Shown: piece by piece, positions 33,238 through 42,184 of the stretch
How the letters are laid out: each line of letters opens with the position of its first letter
Position numbering within the stretch: position 1 is the first letter of the stretch
From: Polynucleobacter sp. AP-Capit-er-40B-B4
GTDB taxonomy: Bacteria; Pseudomonadota; Gammaproteobacteria; Burkholderiales; Burkholderiaceae
Assembly: GCF_018882245.1 (NCBI RefSeq)
Contig: NZ_JACVOV010000001.1
Location: 310,001-374,000 of the forward strand
Direction: 5' to 3'
Length of the DNA stretch: 64,000 nt
Made by a program: the position numbers and the translations under genes
The notes under the pieces: generated by a model
Told to the model about the DNA's origin: nothing
The model's input: only the letters and a program-made list of their open reading frames with translations
The model's database searches: none

Positions 33238-34326
33238 TTAGGTATTTTGAACAACAATGTTTGGAAATTTACTGCTCATATCTTTGGATAGAGTAGCAAC
33301 ACGAATAGCAACCTGTCTAGCAATGCCTTTATAAATTGCACTGATTGCACCATCAGGGTCTGCGACCACTGTAGGACGACCAGCATCTGCCTGCTCTCGT
33401 ATAGATAGATTCAGGGGTAGATCGCCTAAGAAATCTACTCCATATTCTTTGCACATCTTCTGCCCACCGCCCGTACCGAATACATGCTCTTCATGTCCGC
33501 ATTTTGTACAAACGTAGGTGCTCATGTTTTCAATAATGCCGATGATAGGCACGCCTACCTTCTCAAACATCTTCAGACCTTTGCGAGCATCTAACAACGC
33601 AATGTCTTGGGGTGTAGTAACAATCACTGAGCCAGTAACGGGAACTTTTTGCGCCAGGGTTAATTGAATATCACCAGTACCTGGTGGCATATCCACAATT
33701 AAATAATCCAAGTCACGCCAACGGGTTTGGCGGAGCAATTGCTCAAGAGCGGAGGTCACCATCGGACCACGCCAGACCATTGGAGCGTCATCATCAATCA
33801 AAAAGCCAATTGAACTTGCCTGCAAGCCATAAGCCTCCATTGGCTCAATCGTATTCTCTTCAAGAGAATCTGGTCTACCAGTAATACCCAACATCATTGG
33901 CTGACTTGGGCCGTAAATGTCTGCATCCAAAATGCCAACCTGCGCACCTTCGGCCGCTAGGGCTAAAGCCAAGTTCACTGCTGTTGTCGATTTACCAACG
34001 CCGCCCTTACCACTGGCAACCGCAATAATATTTTTGACGCCAGGCAATAGCTTCACGCCACGTTGCACTGCATGCGCAACAATTTGACTGGAAATATTGA
34101 CGCTGACATTTTTAACGCCAGACAATTCGCGCAAAGCATTGATTACCGATTTACGAATCGAATCAAACTGACTCTTGGCTGGATAGCCCAATACGATATC
34201 CAAAAAAATGTCGCCATCTTCTACGCGGAGATTCTTAACGTTTTTTGCAGTAACGAAATCGATCTTAGTATTAGGATCAACTAAGCCTTTGAGTGCTGCC
34301 TGGACCAACTCTGGTGTAACCGACAC
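33238..34326 (-). CDS. mrp: Mrp/ApbC-type Fe-S cluster carrier ATPase
   Basis: 362 residues. An N-terminal MIP18/DUF59-like domain (about residues 4-80) is followed by a deviant Walker A P-loop, IAVASGKGGVGKST (about 101-114), of the Mrp/NBP35 family. The DADIYGPSQPMML segment and a CTKC pair (near residue 275) that can bind a bridging [4Fe-4S] cluster follow. It carries Fe-S clusters to apoproteins. It is the first gene, 14 bp before DUF3305, of the Fe-S-rich formate dehydrogenase locus, which suggests it may serve those proteins as well as general clients. TAGGAGAAGG precedes the ATG. Confidence 0.92.
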   Translation of the reverse strand: MSVTPELVQAALKGLVDPNTKIDFVTAKNVKNLRVEDGDIFLDIVLGYPAKSQFDSIRKSVINALRELSGVKNVSVNISSQIVAHAVQRGVKLLPGVKNIIAVASGKGGVGKSTTAVNLALALAAEGAQVGILDADIYGPSQPMMLGITGRPDSLEENTIEPMEAYGLQASSIGFLIDDDAPMVWRGPMVTSALEQLLRQTRWRDLDYLIVDMPPGTGDIQLTLAQKVPVTGSVIVTTPQDIALLDARKGLKMFEKVGVPIIGIIENMSTYVCTKCGHEEHVFGTGGGQKMCKEYGVDFLGDLPLNLSIREQADAGRPTVVADPDGAISAIYKGIARQVAIRVATLSKDMSSKFPNIVVQNT

Positions 34327-34346
34327 AACCTTCTCCTAATATGAAT

Positions 34347-34371
34347 AAACCTAGAATGGGATTCTAGGTTT
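34347..34371 (-). terminator. Hairpin between phosphate transporter and mrp, possible terminator
   Basis: An 11 bp inverted repeat (AAACCTAGAAT / ATTCTAGGTTT) with a GGG loop. The minus-strand T-tract after it is weak (TTTATT), so it may end the pit transcript only partly. It lies 20 bp upstream of the mrp ATG. Confidence 0.5.
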
Positions 34372-34455
34372 TAGTATTTTTCTTAATTAGCGCTAGCTTA
34401 CTCGTAGCCGCAAATATTTGCTGAAAGAATCCTCAGCCACCTGCAATAAAGCGTT

Positions 34456-35466
34456 TTAGAAAATGAGCAGACTCAGATAATAGACCGCCATAGACATGAG
34501 CGCAGTTGCTGGAATGGTGAAGATCCACGCCCAAACGATGTTTCCAGCAACCCCCCAACGAACCGCACTAGCCCTTTGAGTTGAGCCAACGCCCACAATA
34601 GCCCCAGTAATCGTATGGGTAGTGGAAACGGGGATACCAATTGCAGTTGCTGCAAATAATGTGATTGCGCCACCAGTTTCAGCACAGAAACCACCCACTG
34701 GCTTAAGCTTGGTGAGCTTCTGCCCCATGGTTTTAACAATACGCCAGCCACCAAACATCGTGCCCGCAGCAATAGCGATATAACAAGAAATAATTGTCCA
34801 TGTAGGCGGCATCTTTGCACTAGCTTCAGCGTAGCCAGTGATGATGAGCAAAAGCCAAATAATGCCGATAGTCTTTTGAGCATCATTACCACCGTGACCC
34901 AAGCTATAGGCACTTGCAGAAAGTAATTGCAGACGACGGAACCAGCGATCTGTTTTGGCTAAGTTTGCATTTCGGCAAATCCACGCAACGATCAACATCA
35001 TTAAAGAGCCAAGCAAGAAACCAACAAATGGCGAGATGAAGATGAACGAAACTGTTTTAATAATTCCTGACCAAACTAAGCCATCTGTGCCCGCCTTTGG
35101 CAACGCAGCGCCAACTAGGCCACCAATCAAAGCATGAGAAGAGCTTGATGGAATACCGTAATACCAAGTAATCACATTCCACACAATTGCGCCGACTAAG
35201 GCGCCAAAGATGACGTGCAAGTCAACGGCAGCAGGATGCACAATGCCCTTACCAACTGTGGCGGCAACACTTAAATGAAAAATGAAGATCGCTAGAAAGT
35301 TAAAGAAGGCTGCAAATACTACCGCTTGCTGCGGCTTCAAAACTCCGGTGGAAACTACCGTCGCAATAGAGTTAGCAGCATCATGAAAACCATTCATGAA
35401 ATCGAATGCAAGCGCTAACGCTACCAAAAGCGCTACAACCCAAAAAGCTACTTCTATCGCTGGCAA
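34456..35466 (-). CDS. Low-affinity inorganic phosphate transporter (PiT family)
   Basis: 336 residues with about ten membrane helices. Two inverted PiT signatures are visible: FMNGFHDAANSIATVVSTG (about residues 23-41) and LGHGGNDAQKTIGI in the second half. PiT proteins import phosphate (often as a metal-phosphate complex) with protons at the inner membrane. It is 11 bp downstream of a DUF47 gene, the classic pit partner. Length is somewhat short compared with E. coli PitA (about 500 residues), which is normal for this subclass. Confidence 0.92.
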   Translation of the reverse strand: MPAIEVAFWVVALLVALALAFDFMNGFHDAANSIATVVSTGVLKPQQAVVFAAFFNFLAIFIFHLSVAATVGKGIVHPAAVDLHVIFGALVGAIVWNVITWYYGIPSSSSHALIGGLVGAALPKAGTDGLVWSGIIKTVSFIFISPFVGFLLGSLMMLIVAWICRNANLAKTDRWFRRLQLLSASAYSLGHGGNDAQKTIGIIWLLLIITGYAEASAKMPPTWTIISCYIAIAAGTMFGGWRIVKTMGQKLTKLKPVGGFCAETGGAITLFAATAIGIPVSTTHTITGAIVGVGSTQRASAVRWGVAGNIVWAWIFTIPATALMSMAVYYLSLLIF

Positions 35467-35477
35467 CTTAATTCGCC

Positions 35478-36125
35478 TTAAGAGTTTTCAAGAACGATGC
35501 CTTCAACTAAATTGGCAACGTCTTCACATTTGTCGGTAACTTCCTCAAGCAGCTCATAAATACGCTGGCATTTAATGAGTTCGCGCACTTCGATATCCTC
35601 GCGGAATAAACGGGTAATCGCAGTGGATAAAAGGCGGTCAGCCCCTGACTCTAAGTGATCTATCTCGTCGCAAGTCTTCAAAGCAGCCTTGGCAACCTCT
35701 GGATCAGAGATATCTTTTAACGTAGCAACTGCGTTCTTCATGCTGATGCAGCACTGATTACACAGCTCTGCCATTTGCACCATTTCTGGGGTCATTTTCT
35801 TTACATCATACAAATGCATGGCCTCAGTGCCGTTTTGCAATAAATCAGCAACGTCATCCATCGTATTGATGAGTGAGAAAATTTGATCGCGGTCGATCGG
35901 AGTAATGAACGTTTTGTGCAAGCGACGATGCACTTCTTTTACTACGTCGTCGCAAGCATGCTCTGCTTTATCAACGTCTTGTGTGTATTTGGCACGCAAA
36001 GCTTCATCGTTGTAGTGCTCGACGAACTTTAAGAAAGATTCGGAGGCAGAAACGATATTGCTAGCGTGCTCATTGAAAAGCTCGAAGAAATTACCATCGT
36101 GAGGCATTAACTTACTGAAGAACAT
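35478..36125 (-). CDS. DUF47 / PhoU-like accessory protein of the phosphate transporter
   Basis: 215 residues, all helical. LFNEHASNIVSASESFLKFV near the start, ITPIDRDQIFSLINTMDDVAD (about 75-95) and the acidic metal-binding helices (DKAEHACDDVV, TCDEIDHLESGADRL) match DUF47 proteins, structural relatives of PhoU. The family regulates or assists PiT phosphate transport. It lies immediately before the pit gene in the same operon. Confidence 0.9.
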   Translation of the reverse strand: MFFSKLMPHDGNFFELFNEHASNIVSASESFLKFVEHYNDEALRAKYTQDVDKAEHACDDVVKEVHRRLHKTFITPIDRDQIFSLINTMDDVADLLQNGTEAMHLYDVKKMTPEMVQMAELCNQCCISMKNAVATLKDISDPEVAKAALKTCDEIDHLESGADRLLSTAITRLFREDIEVRELIKCQRIYELLEEVTDKCEDVANLVEGIVLENS

Positions 36126-36191
36126 AAATCACGATCCTTTAGGAACAAAAACTACGGGTTTTGTTAGGTTTAATGACATTCTAAACAATTG

Positions 36192-36386
36192 CTATTTAGC
36201 AACTGGAAAGCCAGCATCTGTTATAAGCTGACTGGCCTGCGCTTCAGATAATGTCGTTTCTAGGTTGACAGTCTGGCTTGCCAAGTCAGCCTGAACTTTG
36301 GCTTGAGGGTCCTGAGCCTGAATTGCTCTCGTGACCGCATTAATACAGCCCCCACAAGCCATCCCAGATACTTTTAAAGTCAACAT
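36192..36386 (-). CDS. Copper chaperone (HMA domain, CopZ-like)
   Basis: 64 residues from ATG at 36386, giving MLTLKVSGMACGGCINAVTR. The metal-binding motif is M9-A-C11-G-G-C14. A longer frame upstream adds no sequence like the family. These small proteins carry Cu(I) to the P-type ATPase. It is divergent from that ATPase gene, 51 bp away, so both may be copper induced. Confidence 0.9.
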   Translation of the reverse strand: MLTLKVSGMACGGCINAVTRAIQAQDPQAKVQADLASQTVNLETTLSEAQASQLITDAGFPVAK

Positions 36387-36437
36387 ATAGGCCTTTTTGA
36401 TGTAAATACGGCTTGCATGCAGTAGATTATCTTCTAT

Positions 36438-38708
36438 ATGAACCCCCAAATAGACACTAAATCAGAGCTATTTACTCTGGATATCGGCGGGATGACCTGC
36501 GCCTCCTGTGTAGGCAGGGTTGAGAAGGCTTTGAACAAAATACCCGGAGTAGAGGCTGCTAGCGTGAATTTGGCAACGGAACAGGCCAAAGTACGCTTAA
36601 AAGCAGATTTCGGACTCAATGCGGACGACCTTATCGCCACAGTCCAAAAAACAGGCTATGAAGCAAAAATCAACAGCCCCCATCACATTTCTGAAAGAGC
36701 GCCCTCTAAGCTGTTTTGGGGAGCAGATGGTTTAGGGCGCGTATTACTCGGGTTCGCCCTCTCCGCCCCACTTTTTCTCCCGATGTTCCTCATGCCTTTT
36801 GGCATACATTGGGCGCTTTCGCCGAAGTGGCAACTTCTACTTGCAACCCCTGTGCAATTTTTCTTGGGATGGCGCTTTTATAAAGCGGGCTTCAAATCTC
36901 TCATGTCCGGTGTGGGCAATATGGATTTGTTGGTGGCACTCGGCACAAGCGCAGCATACGGTCTCAGTATTTACCAAATGATTGCATCACCTGATGAGAG
37001 TCACGAGCTTTACTTTGAAGGATCAGCAGTCATTATCTGCATGGTTTTACTAGGCAAATGGTTAGAGGCCAGAGCTAAGCAACAAACTAGCGAAGCAATT
37101 CGTGCATTACAAAAGTTGTGGCCAGAACATGCCAAAGTCATTGAACGAGATATTGTCATCACCGAGAGCTCTGCCTTAGATCAATATCATGATCTGCCTT
37201 TAGACCAAGTGTTTCCGAAAGACCGCGTCTTGGTTCTGCCCGGCGAGCGCATACCAGTAGACGGCATCATCCTACTTGGCAATAGCCACATTGATGAATC
37301 GCTCCTCACGGGAGAAAGTGAGTCAGTCAAAAAACGCATCGGAGAAAAAGTGATCGGCGGCTCACTCAACGGCGAAGGCGTATTAGTCATTGAGGCTCAA
37401 GCGGTTGGCATTGAGAGCGTACTTTCTAAAATTATCTCCCTGGTTGAAGACGCACAAACCCAAAAGGCGCCAATACAAAAAATGGTAGATCAGGTGAGTG
37501 CTATTTTTGTTCCTAGCGTGATCGTGATTGCAATCATTACCGGATTGGCAAACTGGTTTTATTTAGACTCAGCATCTATTGCCATATTAAGAGCGGTCTC
37601 AGTACTTGTGATCGCCTGTCCATGCGCCCTCGGACTTGCAACGCCAGCAGCCATCATGGCAGGCACAGGGGTAGCAGCCCGCTTTGGAATTTTAATTAAA
37701 GACCCACAAGTTTTAGAGTTGGCGCATCGCTTGAATGTGGTTGCGTTTGATAAAACAGGAACACTCACCGTTGGCAAGCCAAGACTGCTGAAGGTGATTT
37801 CTTTTGATAGTGCATTTTCAGAGAATGACATTCTGGCAACAGCTTCAGGCCTTCAACTTGGTAGTGAGCACCCTCTTGCAAAAGCACTCCTAGACGCCGC
37901 TAAACAAAATGGTTTGACCCCGATAACGCCGACCGACAGCAAAGCATTGCCGGGCATTGGTATTAGCGGAAAACCTAGCGCTGGCGTCCTTGCTGGACAG
38001 AGCCTTACCCTACAGAGCATTGCATCCCTAGAGGGCAACCACCATCATGCCGAAATACTGGGCAAGGCTAAGGCTTGTTTTGAGGCTGGTCAAACTGTTT
38101 CGATCTTGATGAGCAATGAAGTACCCACTTCACCAATTGCCATATTCTCATTTGGGGATGAGCTGAAAGAGAATGTTCGAGAGGCAATTACCTCATTACA
38201 CCATCTCAATATTCGAGCAGTAATGCTTTCCGGTGATAACGTTGCCGCAGCGAATCGTGTCGCAAAAAATATTGGTATTGAAGAAGTGTTCGCGCAAATT
38301 ATGCCAAGCGATAAAGCAGAGATTATTCGCAAACTTCAATCTAAAGAGGGACGTCGCCAATTTGTTGCGATGGTAGGTGATGGTGTGAACGATGCACCTG
38401 CCTTAGCTACCGCAGATGTTGGTATGGCCATGTCTACCGGTACTGATGTTGCAATGCAGGCCGCTGGCATCACCTTAATGCGAGGTGACCCCACATTAGT
38501 TGCAAATGCAATTGATATCTCCAAGCGAACCTGGCAAAAAATTCAGCAAAATTTATTCTGGGCTTTTATCTTTAACGCCACTGGCATCCCCTTAGCTGCT
38601 CTGGGCTATCTCTCGCCGATGCTGGCCGGAAGCGCTATGGCGCTGTCTAGCTTTTGCGTTCTGAGCAATGCGCTTTTACTCAAGCGCTGGCGCCCTACTC
38701 ACCACTAA
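36438..38708 (+). CDS. copA: Copper-exporting P1B-type ATPase
   Basis: 756 residues. The N-terminal heavy-metal domain has GGMTCASC (C21, C24), followed by eight membrane segments. The CPC metal site is 394-396 (IACPCALGLATP), the phosphorylation site is D438 in FDKTGTLTVGKP, and TGES lies in the actuator domain (about 291-294). VGDGVNDAPALATADVG marks the hinge region. It pumps Cu(I) from cytoplasm to periplasm. No Shine-Dalgarno is visible before the ATG. A TTGATG / TAGATT pair with a 20 bp spacer (36397-36428) might be a MerR/CueR-type promoter. Confidence 0.94.
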   Translation: MNPQIDTKSELFTLDIGGMTCASCVGRVEKALNKIPGVEAASVNLATEQAKVRLKADFGLNADDLIATVQKTGYEAKINSPHHISERAPSKLFWGADGLGRVLLGFALSAPLFLPMFLMPFGIHWALSPKWQLLLATPVQFFLGWRFYKAGFKSLMSGVGNMDLLVALGTSAAYGLSIYQMIASPDESHELYFEGSAVIICMVLLGKWLEARAKQQTSEAIRALQKLWPEHAKVIERDIVITESSALDQYHDLPLDQVFPKDRVLVLPGERIPVDGIILLGNSHIDESLLTGESESVKKRIGEKVIGGSLNGEGVLVIEAQAVGIESVLSKIISLVEDAQTQKAPIQKMVDQVSAIFVPSVIVIAIITGLANWFYLDSASIAILRAVSVLVIACPCALGLATPAAIMAGTGVAARFGILIKDPQVLELAHRLNVVAFDKTGTLTVGKPRLLKVISFDSAFSENDILATASGLQLGSEHPLAKALLDAAKQNGLTPITPTDSKALPGIGISGKPSAGVLAGQSLTLQSIASLEGNHHHAEILGKAKACFEAGQTVSILMSNEVPTSPIAIFSFGDELKENVREAITSLHHLNIRAVMLSGDNVAAANRVAKNIGIEEVFAQIMPSDKAEIIRKLQSKEGRRQFVAMVGDGVNDAPALATADVGMAMSTGTDVAMQAAGITLMRGDPTLVANAIDISKRTWQKIQQNLFWAFIFNATGIPLAALGYLSPMLAGSAMALSSFCVLSNALLLKRWRPTHH

Positions 38709-38732
38709 AAACATCTTTTTAGTACGTCTTAC

Positions 38733-39530
38733 TTATTTTGCATTCTTGCGTATCAATTCAATATCGCCATAAAACGCTCGCGTCTCTGACTTCGTGTTGT
38801 CCGTATCTGTCAGCAAGGCAATACCAATGACTTCACCAGGCGCTTCGCCATAGGCACGCTTATAGTCAGCAGCTATATCACGCTGGTGTTTATGCCACTG
38901 CCCTAAATTGTCCCAACCAGAATCCACCACAATCATTTTGATACGGGAAGTATGTGCATTTGTAATGATGGTATCGATAGGCGATTTTCCTGACCAGATA
39001 TACATCAGCGTGGCATACGGCATCTCTTGACCACTAATCAGATTAGCCATCTCAAAAGTCATTTTTTCTTTTAAGGGTAGCTTGGATTTATTACCATCAA
39101 ACGCAACCAAAATACGCAGCGGCGCATCGTCAGCATATCCATCGGCATTGTCAGCATTGACGATTGGGTTTAGCGCCTTCCATTCCCATTGCAGCAGTAG
39201 GTTTGATGCCTGACGAGGACGCAACTTCACCGCCAATCCAGATGCAGAGGTTTTCGAATTTGCACTCAGCACAGTTTTTCCTTGGTAACTCTCAAGGCGA
39301 TACACCGTATTCTTTTTAAAGGGTGCGATGCGATAAAAATTCCACCCATTTGGCATACCGCTACGGGCTGTCTCAGCAGAGAATTTAGGCAACTCCTCTT
39401 GAGCTGGCAGCTGATCCGCATTAAATGGTTGACCGGCTTCGTTTTGTACCGAATCGCTACTTAAACCCGCGCAACCGACCAAAAAAAGGATCGTACTGAG
39501 AATTAAAAATAAAGGGGCTCGCTTCCACAT
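38733..39530 (-). CDS. DUF3047 lipoprotein
   Basis: 265 residues. A lipoprotein signal peptide ends LFLVGCAGLSS (lipid on Cys20). The body shows NSKTSASGLAVKLRP, LLQWEWKALNPI and DDAPLRILVAFDG, characteristic of DUF3047 proteins. The fold is thought to be a carbohydrate-binding-like beta sandwich; no catalytic role is known. It is divergent from the ArnT-like glycosyltransferase gene by 47 bp, which with its lipoprotein nature points to envelope biology. Confidence 0.8.
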   Translation of the reverse strand: MWKRAPLFLILSTILFLVGCAGLSSDSVQNEAGQPFNADQLPAQEELPKFSAETARSGMPNGWNFYRIAPFKKNTVYRLESYQGKTVLSANSKTSASGLAVKLRPRQASNLLLQWEWKALNPIVNADNADGYADDAPLRILVAFDGNKSKLPLKEKMTFEMANLISGQEMPYATLMYIWSGKSPIDTIITNAHTSRIKMIVVDSGWDNLGQWHKHQRDIAADYKRAYGEAPGEVIGIALLTDTDNTKSETRAFYGDIELIRKNAK

Positions 39531-39577
39531 ACCTCAATTGTCCCAAAGATTGCTCGATGTGAGTCTAAAATCATCTC

Positions 39578-41074
39578 ATGCGCCATCAATCACCCTCAAG
39601 CTGGGCCGTAATCTGCGTCTTTATTGCCGCGGTGGTGCATTTGGCCCTGGGTTTTTCTATTGAGTTCTCGGTGGATGAGGCTCACTATGCTTTGTATGCC
39701 CAACACTTGGCTTGGAGCTATTTCGATCACCCGCCTTTAGTGGGCTGGATTCAGTGGCCTTTGGTTGCCCTGACATCTTCTGAAGGTGTCATTCGCCTTA
39801 TCCCAGAATTGTTATGGATTGTTTCTTGTTATTTGGTTTATCAAGTCACGATTGAGCTTCATCGTCTAATTCAAGGACGTAATGCTGGCTACCTCACCAG
39901 CGCACTACCATCAGCAAATTTATGCGGTCTGTTGGCAGTCTTAATCATTACTGCCGCACCGATGCTACATGTACTAGCAATTGGTTTATTGCCCGACACC
40001 CTGCTGGCACCGTTAAGCCTTGGACTGATGCTAATGGCACTTCGTTGGCTAAGGAAAGATCGATTCAGTATTGGTGATTGGATTGTGACTGGCATCTTGC
40101 TGGGTCTCGCAGGCCTTAGCAAATACACCGCCGCATTTACAGCGTTTGCTTTGTTGTTTGTATTCCTCAGTTCACCCAGAAAATCTTGGTTCACTAAAGT
40201 AGGTTTCTGGCTGGCAGCATTGACAGCCCTATTGCTCATCTCACCCGTGCTTTATTGGAATTGGGTTAATGACTGGATTTCATTTAAATACCAGCTTGCC
40301 CATGGCGGCGGCGGCGAATGGCTTTGGCGCCGACTGGCTGCGTACATTGGCATTCAAATTCTCGTCTTTGGCCCCCTCTTTGTTTTGGGCACTTTTGTTT
40401 TTTTAAAAGACTGCATGCACGGGGCAAAGCTTTCTCTAGTTGCGCTTTTAGGATTCTTTTTTATTCCTTTTGTAATTTTTACCAGCTTGGCAGGTGGAGG
40501 CGGCCTTCCTCACTGGACCTCACCTGCATGGTTCTGTCTCGCTCCTTTTGCCGGAATGGGTTTAGCAAAAGCATGGGCAATGCAACATCGCCATTGGATT
40601 CGTATTTTGTTTTTCATCCAAATTGCAATGTGTTGTATTGGCTTTGCTTATGTCCTATCCGGAGGCATCAATACAGCCTCGATTAAATCCAATCCAATTG
40701 CAGATTTATATGGATGGAAAATTGCCGGTCAGAAAGCAGCGGAGCTTACTAAAGCCACCAAAGCAAATGGCATCGCTGTTCAAAACTGGACCTTAGGTAG
40801 TCGCGCTGCTTGGTATGCGTCACCTACCCCGGTATTTGTCTTAGATCAGAGACAAGATCAATTTGACCTCTGGTTCGGCGAGATCCCAGTTGGCGCAAAT
40901 ATCCTTCTTATTAGCTGGTCTGGCATGACTTACCCTCTGCCGGTAGGCAATAAGTCGGCCTTTGAGGCATGTCAGCCCCTTGATAGCCTTGAAATTGAGC
41001 GATTTGGTCGAATTTTGTCCAAATTTGACTTTAGCCTTTGTAGCAACTGGCGGGGGCCAGGTACTTCAGAGTAA
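39578..41074 (+). CDS. GT39/ArnT-like lipid-linked sugar glycosyltransferase
   Basis: 498 residues with about 11-12 membrane helices. The first periplasmic loop holds FSVDEAHYALYAQHLAWSYF with the catalytic-type Asp-Glu pair (D33, E34), followed by FDHPPLVGW, as in ArnT/PMT family transferases that take sugars from polyprenyl phosphate and add them to lipid A or other acceptors. No ribosome site precedes the ATG; TAAAAT ends 6 bases upstream, so a leaderless start is possible. It begins a rightward set with a flippase-like protein, GT9 and PAP2 genes. Confidence 0.85.
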   Translation: MRHQSPSSWAVICVFIAAVVHLALGFSIEFSVDEAHYALYAQHLAWSYFDHPPLVGWIQWPLVALTSSEGVIRLIPELLWIVSCYLVYQVTIELHRLIQGRNAGYLTSALPSANLCGLLAVLIITAAPMLHVLAIGLLPDTLLAPLSLGLMLMALRWLRKDRFSIGDWIVTGILLGLAGLSKYTAAFTAFALLFVFLSSPRKSWFTKVGFWLAALTALLLISPVLYWNWVNDWISFKYQLAHGGGGEWLWRRLAAYIGIQILVFGPLFVLGTFVFLKDCMHGAKLSLVALLGFFFIPFVIFTSLAGGGGLPHWTSPAWFCLAPFAGMGLAKAWAMQHRHWIRILFFIQIAMCCIGFAYVLSGGINTASIKSNPIADLYGWKIAGQKAAELTKATKANGIAVQNWTLGSRAAWYASPTPVFVLDQRQDQFDLWFGEIPVGANILLISWSGMTYPLPVGNKSAFEACQPLDSLEIERFGRILSKFDFSLCSNWRGPGTSE

Positions 41075-41123
41075 TTCCCCCAAATTCAAGACCTTAGGCG
41101 CCCAAGGCATTATCCTTACGCTT

Positions 41124-42167
41124 ATGAGTTCACAAGCTAAGCCCACCCCCAAAACCCAGTCGGGGTGGAAATCCATTCTCAAGCGAGCTTGGCCCACCAT
41201 TCGGGTTCTTCTGTCCATCGCTTTGCTATGGAAGGCTACCAGCGGAATTGACTGGCGCTCACTGTTTGACACCCATATTCAGATGCAACCCCTGTGGTTT
41301 CTGGCCGCACTAGCGAGCATGATGTGCGCCTTTATTTGTGGTGGCTATCGCTGGGGATTATTCATGCAAGCAGTAGGATTCCCGCGCCGTATCCGCTCCT
41401 ATATCGGCCTCTACTTTGCTGGCGGTCTCATTAACCAAGGTCTACCCAGCACATTAGGTGGCGATAGCTATCGTGCGATTACTGCAACCCACCTCACTAA
41501 CACTGGCAACCTCTCCGAAACCAAAGTGTTAGATGAAGAGCTTCATCATTCAGTAGACCTTGAGCACGCTACACCGAAATTACGCCTAAGCTTTGCAATG
41601 GTTTTAGTCGATCGCCTTTTAGGTTTAGCAGGCAATAACTTACTCGGCGCCATTGGCTTGATATTGGGTGGAGCCACTCTTGCAGCATGGGGACAAGACT
41701 TAGGCTATGCAGTCATGGCGGTAATGCTGTTAGCAGGCATAGCCATTGCACTTATCTTGGCTTGGGGGCCAAGCAAGCAGCTATTACAAAAATTTCTGGA
41801 TCGCTTCAATATGAATAATGCGATGCCTGGGATTCAGCTAGCATTTTCATGGCCCAAAAATATTGCGCAAGCTGGCTTAGCAATTGGCATCCACTTCCTG
41901 ACCATATTGGCCTTGCTATGTTGTCTAAAGGCTTATGGAGTAGATGCACCTATTGAAGGTCTCATGATTGGCCTACCGGCTCTCAGTCTTCTACTCATGC
42001 TGCCGATCAGCATCTCTGGCTGGGGATTGCGTGAAGCTACCCTTTCTTCAGTCTTAGCTCTGTGGGGTGTGAATCCATCGTTAACAGTTCTGGCCTCCAT
42101 CAGCTATGGGGCAATTACCGTTCTGTCAGTTCTACCTGGCGCCTACTTTTTATTAAAACGAAAATAA
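41124..42167 (+). CDS. Flippase-like / lysylphosphatidylglycerol synthase TM-region (UPF0104) membrane protein
   Basis: 347 residues from ATG at 41124; longer in-frame starts would re-read the upstream gene. About eight membrane helices are present. YFAGGLINQGLPSTLGGDSY, FAMVLVDRLLGLAGN and LMLPISISGWGLREATL match the UPF0104 / MprF-N-like family, proposed lipid flippases. It lies 49 bp after the ArnT-like gene. A role in moving a lipid-linked intermediate across the inner membrane is a reasonable inference. Confidence 0.82.
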   Translation: MSSQAKPTPKTQSGWKSILKRAWPTIRVLLSIALLWKATSGIDWRSLFDTHIQMQPLWFLAALASMMCAFICGGYRWGLFMQAVGFPRRIRSYIGLYFAGGLINQGLPSTLGGDSYRAITATHLTNTGNLSETKVLDEELHHSVDLEHATPKLRLSFAMVLVDRLLGLAGNNLLGAIGLILGGATLAAWGQDLGYAVMAVMLLAGIAIALILAWGPSKQLLQKFLDRFNMNNAMPGIQLAFSWPKNIAQAGLAIGIHFLTILALLCCLKAYGVDAPIEGLMIGLPALSLLLMLPISISGWGLREATLSSVLALWGVNPSLTVLASISYGAITVLSVLPGAYFLLKRK

Positions 42168-42184
42168 TTTTTTAGAGCAAAACT

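Noticed and set aside
34473-34913. A 146-codon hydrophobic open frame on the minus strand
   Set aside because: It is an out-of-frame reading of the phosphate transporter; its hydrophobicity follows from the membrane-protein codons of the real frame.
40962-41123. Longer N-terminus for the flippase-like protein
   Set aside because: It overlaps the end of the ArnT-like gene by more than 100 bp and adds no family-like sequence; ATG at 41124 is better.
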